Below the pieces are notes generated by a model. The model worked only from the letters and a program-made list of their open reading frames with translations, was not told the DNA's origin and did not search any database. From assembly GCA_028287395.1 (NCBI GenBank), contig JAQBPR010000108.1:1-55257 (forward strand): a stretch of 55,257 bases of DNA, read 5' to 3'. Source of the DNA: Bacilli bacterium (GTDB taxonomy: Bacteria > Bacillota > Bacilli > Paenibacillales > NBRC-103111). Both the position numbers and the translations under genes were made by a program. This document shows positions 34,291 to 42,130 of the stretch, in pieces; the first letter of the stretch is position 1, and every line of letters starts with the position of its first letter.

Positions 34291-35324
34291 TGGTTAATCA
34301 TCATCCTTTCTTCTAATAAGGGTTTTGGTCTTTGTTCTGCGGCTCCATAAATCTCCAAAACAAACTGCAGCGCTTTTTTTCCATCCTCTCCAGAAACGAC
34401 AGGCGTTCGATTATCGCGAACGGCTTCAATCATGTCAGCAACAATATGCTGATGTCCTGGAATACCAAATGGATTTTGCTGGATGTCCTTGATCAATTGT
34501 TCCGATTCTTCTTGCGTGACGCCCTTGAATGTCCAATGCTTGATCCAATTGCCCGTCGATCCACCGATGACAGCACTTCCTGTTTCCCCGAAAATACTAA
34601 TGGACTCTTCGTAATTTTTCGGATAAACCGTTGTAGCTGCCTCGATCACTCCCAATACCCCTTCCTGGAATTGAACGACCGCAACGGCAACATCCTCAGC
34701 CTCAATATTGCGAAGCCGTGTCGTGGTAAAGGCTTGTACTTCCTGGAGCGGACCGATTAACCACTGCAGCAGATCCAGATTATGAATGGCTTGATTCATC
34801 AAGACCCCGCCGTCCATTGCCTTCGTTCCACGCCATAAGGCTTGATTGTAATACGCTTGATCGCGATTCCAACGAACCGTCGCATTAACGTGACTCAGCT
34901 TGCCGAACAGTCCTTCATCCAAAGCCTTTTTCAATGCCAGAACAGCAGGTCGAAAACGATTCGGATGCACAACGGCAAGCTTGACCCCATTTCGCTTACA
35001 CGCTTCAATAATTGCGTCCGCATCCGACAATGTCAGCGCAATCGGCTTCTCCACAATGACGTGCTTTCCAGCATTGGCGGCTTTAATTGCCAGCATGGCA
35101 TGCGAGCCCGTCGGAGTGCAGATATTGACGACATCAACGGACGAATCTCTGAGCATGATGTCGATATTGGTATACATTTCGGCACAATAATCTTCATTAA
35201 ATTGCTGCATTTGGATACGATTTGTATCACAAACGGCATACAAGCATGCCCCTTCTGTTGAACTAATGGATTGTGCATGTTTTTCAGCGATGTGGCCGCA
35301 GCCGACTATAGCAAAATTAAGCAT
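34287..35324 (-). CDS. wlbA: Gfo/Idh/MocA oxidoreductase (WbpB/WlbA-like 3-dehydrogenase)
   Basis: A 345-residue NAD(P)-dependent oxidoreductase. IVGCGHIAEKHA is the Rossmann motif, VIVEKPIALTLSDAD contains the family EKP signature, and MDGGVLMNQAIHNLDLLQW carries the catalytic-site histidine. In a locus with a UDP-GlcNAc 6-dehydrogenase and WbpE-like aminotransferase, the role is oxidation at C3 of UDP-GlcNAcA. WlbA-type enzymes recycle NADH by oxidising alpha-ketoglutarate or by partner turnover. Assignment to the family is firm; the exact substrate is inferred from neighbours. Confidence 0.87.
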   Translation of the reverse strand: MLNFAIVGCGHIAEKHAQSISSTEGACLYAVCDTNRIQMQQFNEDYCAEMYTNIDIMLRDSSVDVVNICTPTGSHAMLAIKAANAGKHVIVEKPIALTLSDADAIIEACKRNGVKLAVVHPNRFRPAVLALKKALDEGLFGKLSHVNATVRWNRDQAYYNQALWRGTKAMDGGVLMNQAIHNLDLLQWLIGPLQEVQAFTTTRLRNIEAEDVAVAVVQFQEGVLGVIEAATTVYPKNYEESISIFGETGSAVIGGSTGNWIKHWTFKGVTQEESEQLIKDIQQNPFGIPGHQHIVADMIEAVRDNRTPVVSGEDGKKALQFVLEIYGAAEQRPKPLLEERMMINQ

Positions 35325-35356
35325 AAATACATTCGACCCCTCTCCGATTCTTTTGA

Positions 35357-37180
35357 TTAACCCACATTCTGATAAGTAGGTACAATATGCCGCAGCACCT
35401 CCTTTATTTCATCCTGTTCTTCACCGACAACCCGCTCCAGCTTTTTGATTGAAAAATCTACTTCCATCGGATTGATATTTACGGGTTGTCCGATAAAAAT
35501 CCGATTGTGTTTGGTTGCCGTAATCCCTTCTTCATTCGTTAACAGCTCCTCATATAATTTTTCTCCCGGACGAATACCTGTAAATTCAATGTCGATTTCT
35601 GTATAAGGCTCAAAACCGGACAAACGAATTAAATCCTCAGCTAAAGTTACAATACGTACGGGCTTACCCATATCGAGTATAAATATTTCCCCTCCTTCCA
35701 CCATCGCCCCGGCCTGAATGACGAGCTGAGCTGCCTCGGGAATCGTCATAAAATAGCGGATCATATCCGGATGTGTTACCGTCACCGGCCCTCCTCTGGC
35801 GATCTGATCTTTGAAACGCGGGATCACACTTCCTCTGCTTCCCAGCACATTTCCAAAACGAACGGCGACAAATTTAGTGCCGCTATGATTATTTAAGCTT
35901 TGGATATACATTTCAGCGACTCGTTTTGTGGCTCCCATCACACTTGTCGGGTTCACAGCTTTATCCGTGGAAATGAGCACAAAGCGCTCGCTTCCATAAA
36001 GATCCGCACAATCCGCCACATTTTTACTGCCAAGCACATTATTCTTAATCGCTTCCGACGTATTATTTTCCATCAAAGGTACATGTTTGTGCGCCGCTGC
36101 GTGGAACACGACCTGCGGTCGGTATTTGCGGAAAACCGACTCCATCCGTTTGCGATCTTGGATATCCGCAATAATCGACTCTATAATCAATCCGGGAAAA
36201 ATTCGCCGCAGCTCCATTTCTATCGCATAAATACTATTCTCGCCATGACCTAAAAGCAGCAGTCTTGTGGGTCGAAACGGAGAAATTTGTCGGCATAGCT
36301 CTGAACCAATCGATCCCCCGGCGCCTGTCACCAAAACCGTCTTATCCTCGACATAGTTCGCAATACCCTTCAAGTCAACTTTAATCGGCTCTCTTCCCAG
36401 CAGATCATCCAGCTCAATATTACGTATTTCATTGATCGAAACCTTACCATCTATCAGATCATCAATTTTCGGAATAATTTTCAATTTTGCCTTCGTTAAT
36501 TTACACTGATCTAAAACAGCCATAAAATCTTTTTTTGAGGCAGAGGGAATCGCCAAAATAATTTCATCAATTTCATAAGTATGCGTCACCTCGACAATTT
36601 TTGAACGATCGCCTAAGACAATCAGTCCACAAACCTCTTGTTTATGCTTGTCCACATTATCATCAATAAAAGCAACCGGTTCGAGATGAGCGTTTCTGTT
36701 ATGCAGCAGCTTCTTTGCTACCAATGCTCCGGAATCTCCTGCACCGATAATCAATGCTCGCGGCAGCACTTTCTTCTTTCCATAAAATAAGCCTCGCTGC
36801 CACAGCCTCCAGCCAAACCGGGCGCCTCCCATCATCATGAACATCGTTTCGAAGGACAAAACGACCACCGTAGTCGGAACGCGATATCCAGTTACAGTAA
36901 AGGTTAACAAGTAGGAAATTGCGCTGCTCGCACAAATGGCTTGAAAGATCGCGATCATTTCACTAATACTGGCATACTGCCATATCCGATTATACAATCG
37001 AAACAAAAACATACAGATGGTGCATACACAAATCGAAATCAAGCCATAAGCTATACACTGCTGCAAATAATACTCTCGAATCCCGCCGCCAAAGCGAATG
37101 AAGTAAGCAGAAAAAATGCTAAATCCTACAAAAAACATATCTATCCCCAAGAAGAGAGACAGCTTTTTCACATAACCCAT
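35357..37180 (-). CDS. CapD/PglF-type membrane nucleotide-sugar dehydratase/epimerase
   Basis: A 607-residue protein. The ATG is chosen because AAGGAAGG lies 6 nt upstream; a TTG two codons earlier would be too close. Four membrane helices occupy residues 1-115. A CoA-binding-like Rossmann domain follows (RALIIGAGDSGALVAKKLL). The catalytic SDR domain begins TVLVTGAGGSIGSELCRQI and contains FHAAAHKHVPLME, STDKAVNPTSVMGATKR and VRFGNVLGSRGSVIP. This is typical of UDP-GlcNAc 4,6-dehydratases (PglF, WbpM) that produce UDP-4-keto-6-deoxy sugars. The product could feed the second aminotransferase and the initiating transferase. Confidence 0.9.
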   Translation of the reverse strand: MGYVKKLSLFLGIDMFFVGFSIFSAYFIRFGGGIREYYLQQCIAYGLISICVCTICMFLFRLYNRIWQYASISEMIAIFQAICASSAISYLLTFTVTGYRVPTTVVVLSFETMFMMMGGARFGWRLWQRGLFYGKKKVLPRALIIGAGDSGALVAKKLLHNRNAHLEPVAFIDDNVDKHKQEVCGLIVLGDRSKIVEVTHTYEIDEIILAIPSASKKDFMAVLDQCKLTKAKLKIIPKIDDLIDGKVSINEIRNIELDDLLGREPIKVDLKGIANYVEDKTVLVTGAGGSIGSELCRQISPFRPTRLLLLGHGENSIYAIEMELRRIFPGLIIESIIADIQDRKRMESVFRKYRPQVVFHAAAHKHVPLMENNTSEAIKNNVLGSKNVADCADLYGSERFVLISTDKAVNPTSVMGATKRVAEMYIQSLNNHSGTKFVAVRFGNVLGSRGSVIPRFKDQIARGGPVTVTHPDMIRYFMTIPEAAQLVIQAGAMVEGGEIFILDMGKPVRIVTLAEDLIRLSGFEPYTEIDIEFTGIRPGEKLYEELLTNEEGITATKHNRIFIGQPVNINPMEVDFSIKKLERVVGEEQDEIKEVLRHIVPTYQNVG

Positions 37181-37201
37181 GGTCAACCTTCCTTTCGCTG
37201 C

Positions 37202-37660
37202 TTATAGTAAAAGATTGATTCTACTGTTTTTAAAGTCATAAGTAGATTCGGAAAAATAATGGTAGTAATATTCTGCTTTCATATGAAGCGGCATATATTG
37301 CTTCGCCAGATTGCCGAGCAGCATAATCAACTTGCTCTTCACTGCTTCCTCATTTGTAAATACAACCTCGAATAAATTGAAACGATCTTCGCGTTGACTC
37401 CAGTTAATCGACCCCTTCAACTCAATCGATTCTTGCAAAATAACGACACGGAACAAAAATACGATTTGTGGATTTACCGGAAAAAGCAGCTCTGATAAAA
37501 AACGCATGCCTTTACCACTTATTTTGTCCACTTGAACCAGGGCGGCCTTGCTTTGTACTGTACGCCCTCTAACCTCAATGATCCGTAATTCAGCTGATAA
37601 AAGCTCTTTATAACGCAATGGAATAAAACGCTGCGTACCTGGAGTGCCTTCATTTGACAT
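37202..37660 (-). CDS. PilZ-like protein heading the exopolysaccharide operon
   Basis: A 152-residue soluble protein. QRFIPLRY and VDKISGKGMRFLS resemble the two c-di-GMP contacts of PilZ domains (RxxxR and DxSxxG), followed by the expected beta-barrel strands. Spacing and residues are imperfect: there are four residues between the arginines, and the Asp before Ile-Ser is replaced by Lys. Ligand binding is therefore uncertain. It is the first gene after a strong operator-containing promoter, with AAGGGG before the ATG. A PilZ protein here would couple c-di-GMP or a protein partner to polymer synthesis (inference). Confidence 0.65.
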   Translation of the reverse strand: MSNEGTPGTQRFIPLRYKELLSAELRIIEVRGRTVQSKAALVQVDKISGKGMRFLSELLFPVNPQIVFLFRVVILQESIELKGSINWSQREDRFNLFEVVFTNEEAVKSKLIMLLGNLAKQYMPLHMKAEYYYHYFSESTYDFKNSRINLLL

Positions 37661-37679
37661 ACAACGATCCCCTTTATTC

Positions 37680-37735
37680 GATACATTTCGTATCTGTCAT
37701 AGGCTTACTTTACGATACATTATGTATCATGTCAA
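37680..37735 (-). promoter_or_regulatory. Main exopolysaccharide promoter with spacer operator
   Basis: On the minus strand TTGACA (37730-37735), 17 nt, TAAAGT (37707-37712). The perfect palindrome GATACATTATGTATC (37714-37728) occupies the spacer. A second full site, GATACATTTCGTATC (37680-37694), lies 34 bp downstream, just before the ribosome site of the PilZ-like gene. A repressor bound here would block RNA polymerase directly. The XRE gene is divergent from this promoter. Confidence 0.78.
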
Positions 37736-37767
37736 GCGCTTTTTTTAATCGTTTTGGTTATTTCATG

Positions 37768-37795
37768 GTTACACCAACTGTTTCTAGTGTATAAT
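37768..37795 (+). promoter_or_regulatory. Promoter of the XRE regulator gene
   Basis: GTTACA (37768-37773), 16 nt, TATAAT (37790-37795) reads toward the regulator. The nearest palindromic operator lies about 40 bp upstream, so the divergent promoters could be controlled together. Confidence 0.55.
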
Positions 37796-37851
37796 TAATA
37801 TTAACAGTCATTTAATATAGAGAATCGTGTTTGTTAGGAGGATTTACAACA

Positions 37852-38217
37852 ATGAAATACGGGAATCGCATCGCACAGCTACGAGATGAAAAACGTTTAA
37901 CACAGGAAGAACTCGCACAAAAAATCGGAATTAATCGAGCAGCACTTTCACATTACGAGAATAATCGTCGTGAACCAGACTATGAAACGTTACAACGAAT
38001 TTCAAATTTTTTCCATGTAACTACGGATTATTTAATGGGCGGTTCACAAGATTCTGCGATTTCAGATCCAGAAGTATTACAATTTGTAAATAGTTTAGAG
38101 CTTTCCGATCAGGCGCTACTTGATAAATTCTCATTAACTATTGATGGCAGAAAGCTAACACAAGATGAAGCCAAACGATTCATTGCCTTCATCCGAGCCG
38201 ATCGTTCGATGAATTAA
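37852..38217 (+). CDS. XRE-family transcriptional regulator, candidate repressor of the exopolysaccharide genes
   Basis: A 121-residue protein. Residues 1-62 are a phage-repressor-type helix-turn-helix: RIAQLRDEKRLTQEELAQKI, then INRAALSHYENNRREP, the standard XRE recognition helix. The C-terminal half (SDPEVLQFVNSLELSDQ; LTQDEAKRFIAFIRADR) is probably a dimerisation domain. TTAGGAGG precedes the ATG at 10 nt; an upstream in-frame TTG is unlikely to be the start. It is encoded divergently from the main exopolysaccharide promoter, so it is the natural candidate to bind the GATACA-TGTATC palindrome, in the way SinR controls eps in Bacillus. No direct evidence links the site to this protein. Confidence 0.9.
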   Translation: MKYGNRIAQLRDEKRLTQEELAQKIGINRAALSHYENNRREPDYETLQRISNFFHVTTDYLMGGSQDSAISDPEVLQFVNSLELSDQALLDKFSLTIDGRKLTQDEAKRFIAFIRADRSMN

Positions 38218-38228
38218 CACACAGAATA

Positions 38229-38270
38229 AAACCCATGATGATCTCACGACATCATGAGTTTTATTTTTTT
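38229..38270. terminator. Bidirectional terminator between the XRE gene and the convergent small gene
   Basis: AAACCCATGATG pairs with CATCATGAGTTT around a 9-nt loop (one mismatch), followed by ATTTTTTT. It starts 12 bp after the XRE stop and ends just before the minus-strand stop codon. Confidence 0.8.
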
Positions 38271-38273
38271 ATT

Positions 38274-38450
38274 TCAACTTCGCACAGCACTTGTGATAAT
38301 GGCTTCCGTACTTGCAATGCAATCGAGTATTTCAGAGTCCCCCCAAAGCTTTAACCCATTCTCCTTTTCCCATTCTGCATATTTGTCCACGTCAATGCTC
38401 AGTTGCGATAAAATCGTCAAAATATCCAGACTCACTTTCGGATTATCCAT
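38274..38450 (-). CDS. Small protein convergent to the XRE regulator
   Basis: A 58-residue frame, MDNPKVSLDILTILSQLSID with a tail containing KYAEWEKENGLKLWGDSEI. Its composition is helical, charged and protein-like, whereas the overlapping plus-strand frame (38254-38487) looks like its shadow. The ribosome site is weak (AAGAAAAG, close to the ATG). It shares a terminator with the XRE gene. Function is unknown. Small partners of XRE repressors encoded next door (SinI-like) are a possibility, but no SinI signature was recognised. Confidence 0.55.
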   Translation of the reverse strand: MDNPKVSLDILTILSQLSIDVDKYAEWEKENGLKLWGDSEILDCIASTEAIITSAVRS

Positions 38451-38633
38451 TTCTTTTCTTCACTCCATTTACTTTTTATGTATATAGGTTGAATCCAATC
38501 TATTACTCTATGTATTATAAATGACCTCTTTCAATTAAGTTGTCACTTCATGGTAAGGGATTCGAGAAAACTGCTTCTATTTTTGTCGAAATTAGGTTTA
38601 TAACGATAATTTATTGTAATTCACTGGTTCCAA

Positions 38634-38668
38634 ACATCAAAAACCTAGCGAATGCAATCCGCTAGGTT
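38634..38668 (-). terminator. Terminator of the lectin-domain gene
   Basis: On the minus strand AACCTAGCG-N9-CGCTAGGTT is a perfect 9-bp stem continuing into TTTT, about 20 bp after the stop of the lectin-domain gene. Confidence 0.85.
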
Positions 38669-38688
38669 CATGATCTATTACATTCAAA

Positions 38689-41064
38689 TTAGAGTTCTTT
38701 TAATAGAAAGACAGCATCATATATATCAAATTTATTATCGCCATTTAAGTCGGGAATTTTGTTCATATATTGTACGATATCATCAATATGAATACCGTCA
38801 TTTTGGGAATCGAGCGTATGCCTTAATTGTAAAATACCGGCGAGAGAAATAATAGGGTCTGATACGATATGGACTGCCTTCCCTGACATTGTATTAACTC
38901 CAGAGATGTTAAGCAATGGGGAGTCTTGCGCTGTTATCGTACTGCTTAATGATAAATAAACGATCATCCCCTGCGAATTAAAGGATTCATATCTGACCGC
39001 CGTAACAATAGGACCTCCGTTAGCGAATGTAAAATTAGCCGGATTTAAGCTTGCAGGATCCAATGCTTGTTTAAACACCAATACCACTCTATTTCCTTCA
39101 GCATTACTAGAAGCGGAAGCTAGCCAGCGGTTTATATGAAATGTGTAATTTTCCAAAACTGATGTTCCATCTAAGCTTGTGATTTGAAGTGTAAAGCTCG
39201 GACTAGCTGTGATATCAACTGTGTATACTGAATTGGAATTGGTTACCGTATATGTTGCACCCAACACTGTAAGATTAACATTATTAGATAAACCAGACGG
39301 CAGTATATTAATTGTGGTTGCATTGCCATCCGGCTCAATCCAATAATCAAATTGATTGGGATTAAATGCAGGCGATAAAACACCCCCACTCACGGTTAAG
39401 CCATTCAAATCAATTGTGGAATCTTGCAATTCGTCAATAGTAATCGTCCACAACTGAAATGTTTCATCTTCGGCAATAACTTTGACCTCTACCGGCGCAC
39501 TGAAATCTATAATATTCGCGTGCGTATACAGGAATGAAGCACCAGCAGACACAGTTACTTGTGGAACTAATGTTGTACGGTTCGTCTGATCATATACACT
39601 TAAAGTCACTGTATGGGTATTTGTATTTATTACAGCCGGTTCCACTTGACCTTGGACTGAAAAATCAATGATATCTTTGGAGGCTGATAATCGATATGCA
39701 TTGATAGTATAATCATTGTGGACCGTTATATTATTAGATGTAGAAGTAACTGTTATCGTGATTAAATTAGCGCCAATATCCAGAGAAGTAGAAGTATGGA
39801 TAGTTCCACTTTGATACGCCGCACCTGTAACAGATATTGTGCTTTGAGCATCGGAAAGGGACGGGATCAAGTCTATATCGGATACATTGTTCGGTACGGT
39901 TACGATATAGGCCAATTTTTTCGGGTCAAATGCGGGACTTAATGTCAGGCTATTATTCAATAAATTCAATTGACTTAAGTCAACAATAGTATCGCTTGTT
40001 TGAATACTCGCATCAATCGTGATTTTCTTGTTTCCTGCCAAACTGTTATTATCATTCAAAGCGGGAAGATTCAGATCAATTGGTTTAGCCAAGCTGTCCG
40101 TTATCGTACCTCCGTTTAAACTAAGTGCCGTTTGCGAGGCATAATTTAAAATTGCTGCACTATCCCCTGCTTGTACCGTATAATTGAAGGTCAACGTATT
40201 GGTTCCAGAACCACTTACATAACTTGCCGTTTTTCCGGTTTTCAGGGAAAGGGTAGGCGTACCCGTAACTTGAATAATATCGTTAAATGTCAAATGGATC
40301 GGAATAACACTTCCAGCATGATAAACGCCGTTAGTGAATGTTGAACTTACCTTGTTAACAGCGGCTGGCTTAGTTATCGTTACATCGTCTATGTATTGCG
40401 TATTATAGTAAAAACCGGTACTGGCTGTAAAACCGATTCCACTAAAGCTCGAATCAATTGTTCCGCTCCAATTAATTTTCAAAGTATTGTCCAAGTAAAT
40501 CTTGACCGTATCTATTCCTACATCTATCTTTACATTATGCCAATTGGTATCCTCGAAGCCACTTGCTTGCACTTGTTGAAGAGCTGGACTAACGGAATGG
40601 TCAGGGTTGTTCTTAAATAATGAAATATGATTATATTTAGGATCAAAGCTATTGCTATATGAATCAAACTCCACACCATATCCATTATTTATTTCGAAGC
40701 CCATTCCACCTCCGCTAATCGGGGATGTATTTTGCTGCTTATTAAACATAAAGGTAATCCCATCGGCTCCTATGTGCGAAGGATCAATCCCAGTCATTTG
40801 AAAACGGAAATCAACAACATAGGGCGGCTTTAATGTCTGCTTCAGCCAAATGGTTCCTACCTTACTTTGTTCGGATGGAGTTAGCATAATTTTACCATCC
40901 TTTGTTCTTTTCGCGCTTCCTAAAAGTTTCCACGAATTATTTTCCTTTGAAAAATCATCACTAAGGACTGTATTTGCGGCATAGCTAGTGTGCATTCCGA
41001 CGGTTAATAACCCTAACCATAAAGCTGCACATACCATCGTACCCAAGACATATTTCTTCATCAT
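38689..41064 (-). CDS. Secreted L-type lectin, cadherin-like and dockerin-like multidomain protein
   Basis: A 791-residue exported protein. A signal peptide (MMKKYVLGTMVCAALWLGLL... AANT) covers residues 1-30. Residues 30-235 form an L-type lectin/concanavalin-like sandwich: GADGITFMFNKQQN, GMGFEINNGYGVEFDSY, IYLDNTLKINW. Next come a VTGTPTLSLKTG-type Ig-like domain (240-345) and two cadherin-like beta-sandwich repeats marked LTLSPAFDPKKLAYIV and LSPAFNPNQFDYWI. The C-terminus DLNGDNKFDIYDAVFLLKEL, with a weaker first half, is a dockerin/EF-hand-like calcium module. AAAGGAAA precedes the ATG. A polysaccharide-binding matrix protein is a reasonable inference from its place beside the exopolysaccharide locus; it lacks the GATACA operator. 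Confidence 0.82.
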   Translation of the reverse strand: MMKKYVLGTMVCAALWLGLLTVGMHTSYAANTVLSDDFSKENNSWKLLGSAKRTKDGKIMLTPSEQSKVGTIWLKQTLKPPYVVDFRFQMTGIDPSHIGADGITFMFNKQQNTSPISGGGMGFEINNGYGVEFDSYSNSFDPKYNHISLFKNNPDHSVSPALQQVQASGFEDTNWHNVKIDVGIDTVKIYLDNTLKINWSGTIDSSFSGIGFTASTGFYYNTQYIDDVTITKPAAVNKVSSTFTNGVYHAGSVIPIHLTFNDIIQVTGTPTLSLKTGKTASYVSGSGTNTLTFNYTVQAGDSAAILNYASQTALSLNGGTITDSLAKPIDLNLPALNDNNSLAGNKKITIDASIQTSDTIVDLSQLNLLNNSLTLSPAFDPKKLAYIVTVPNNVSDIDLIPSLSDAQSTISVTGAAYQSGTIHTSTSLDIGANLITITVTSTSNNITVHNDYTINAYRLSASKDIIDFSVQGQVEPAVINTNTHTVTLSVYDQTNRTTLVPQVTVSAGASFLYTHANIIDFSAPVEVKVIAEDETFQLWTITIDELQDSTIDLNGLTVSGGVLSPAFNPNQFDYWIEPDGNATTINILPSGLSNNVNLTVLGATYTVTNSNSVYTVDITASPSFTLQITSLDGTSVLENYTFHINRWLASASSNAEGNRVVLVFKQALDPASLNPANFTFANGGPIVTAVRYESFNSQGMIVYLSLSSTITAQDSPLLNISGVNTMSGKAVHIVSDPIISLAGILQLRHTLDSQNDGIHIDDIVQYMNKIPDLNGDNKFDIYDAVFLLKEL

Positions 41065-41304
41065 GTTAGAACTTTCCTTTCATTAAACTATTTTATTTTA
41101 TATCAAAATTTTTTTAAAAAAATGGTTAAATAATCCTAAAAACAAATATCAAATTTATCATATCGCAATATTCCTCTTTTGAAAAGGAGAATGTCGAACT
41201 ATGTCAGTTGAAAATTCAGACTAAATTCATTGCTTTATCATTCGTTCTGTGTCACTATATATCGAAGTATTCATTATTTTTGAAGGATCAGGTGAGACTG
41301 TACC

Positions 41305-42099
41305 ATGGAGAAGCGGTTTTTTCGTTTATTATCTGAGCTTTCTTCCCGAAAATCGATTTCCAGACTAACTGGTTCGTTTGCAAAGTCGCGAGTAAGCCGC
41401 AAGCTCATTCCCTGGTTTGCGCGCACATATGGTATCCGTTTAGAAGAAGCGGAGAAACAATGGCTGGAATATCGCTCTTTAAATGACTTTTTCACGCGAC
41501 GATTGAAACAAGGTTTGAGACCCATCGCCCCCGAAAGTGAAACGCTGGTCAGTCCTGTTGATGCAGCCATTACTGGTATGGGACCCGTTGAAGCAGGTCA
41601 AATCATCAATGTAAAAGGACAAGATTATACCATAAAGCAATTGTTGAATCATTCCCCGCGAATGGTGAATTATAGCGATGGATTTTACTTTGTGCTTTAT
41701 TTAAGTCCGTCTGACTATCACCGGATTCATACCCCTGTAAGCGGTAAAATCATTGAAAAGGAACACATTCCAGGCAAAGTATATCCTGTGAATGATTTTG
41801 GCTTGCGTTATATGCGTAAAGTTTTGAGTCGCAACGAGCGATTAGTTACTTATATGAAGCACGAATTTGGTGAAATCGCGGTAGTTAAAGTGGGGGCAAT
41901 GAATGTAAGCAGCATTCAATATGTACAGCCGCTGCCGAATACATTGGCAGCAGGCGATGAGCTTGCATACTTTGAATTCGGATCTACCGTAGTGCTGCTG
42001 CTTGAAAATGATACTTTTGCAAGCCGTTCCGATCTGTCGGTCGGCAGCAAAGTAAGAATGGGAGAATCCTTGGGTCAACTCCATGCCAAAAATGAATGA
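41305..42099 (+). CDS. psd: Phosphatidylserine decarboxylase
   Basis: A 264-residue pyruvoyl enzyme making phosphatidylethanolamine from phosphatidylserine at the membrane. RSLNDFFTRRLK, VSPVDAAITGMG, LSPSDYHRIHTPVSG (catalytic His region), VKVGAMNVSSI and the self-cleavage site FGSTVVLL near residue 230 (Ser becomes the pyruvoyl group) are all present. AGGTGAG lies 8 nt before the ATG. Length is normal for the short bacterial form. The MFS gene follows 31 bp downstream and may be cotranscribed. Confidence 0.95.
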   Translation: MEKRFFRLLSELSSRKSISRLTGSFAKSRVSRKLIPWFARTYGIRLEEAEKQWLEYRSLNDFFTRRLKQGLRPIAPESETLVSPVDAAITGMGPVEAGQIINVKGQDYTIKQLLNHSPRMVNYSDGFYFVLYLSPSDYHRIHTPVSGKIIEKEHIPGKVYPVNDFGLRYMRKVLSRNERLVTYMKHEFGEIAVVKVGAMNVSSIQYVQPLPNTLAAGDELAYFEFGSTVVLLLENDTFASRSDLSVGSKVRMGESLGQLHAKNE

Positions 42100-42130
42100 A
42101 TAACTCTTAGATTTTGAAGGAGTCGTTACC

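Noticed and set aside
38254..38487. 77-codon plus-strand frame after the XRE gene
   Set aside because: It starts inside the terminator hairpin tail and lacks a ribosome site; the minus-strand frame is more protein-like.
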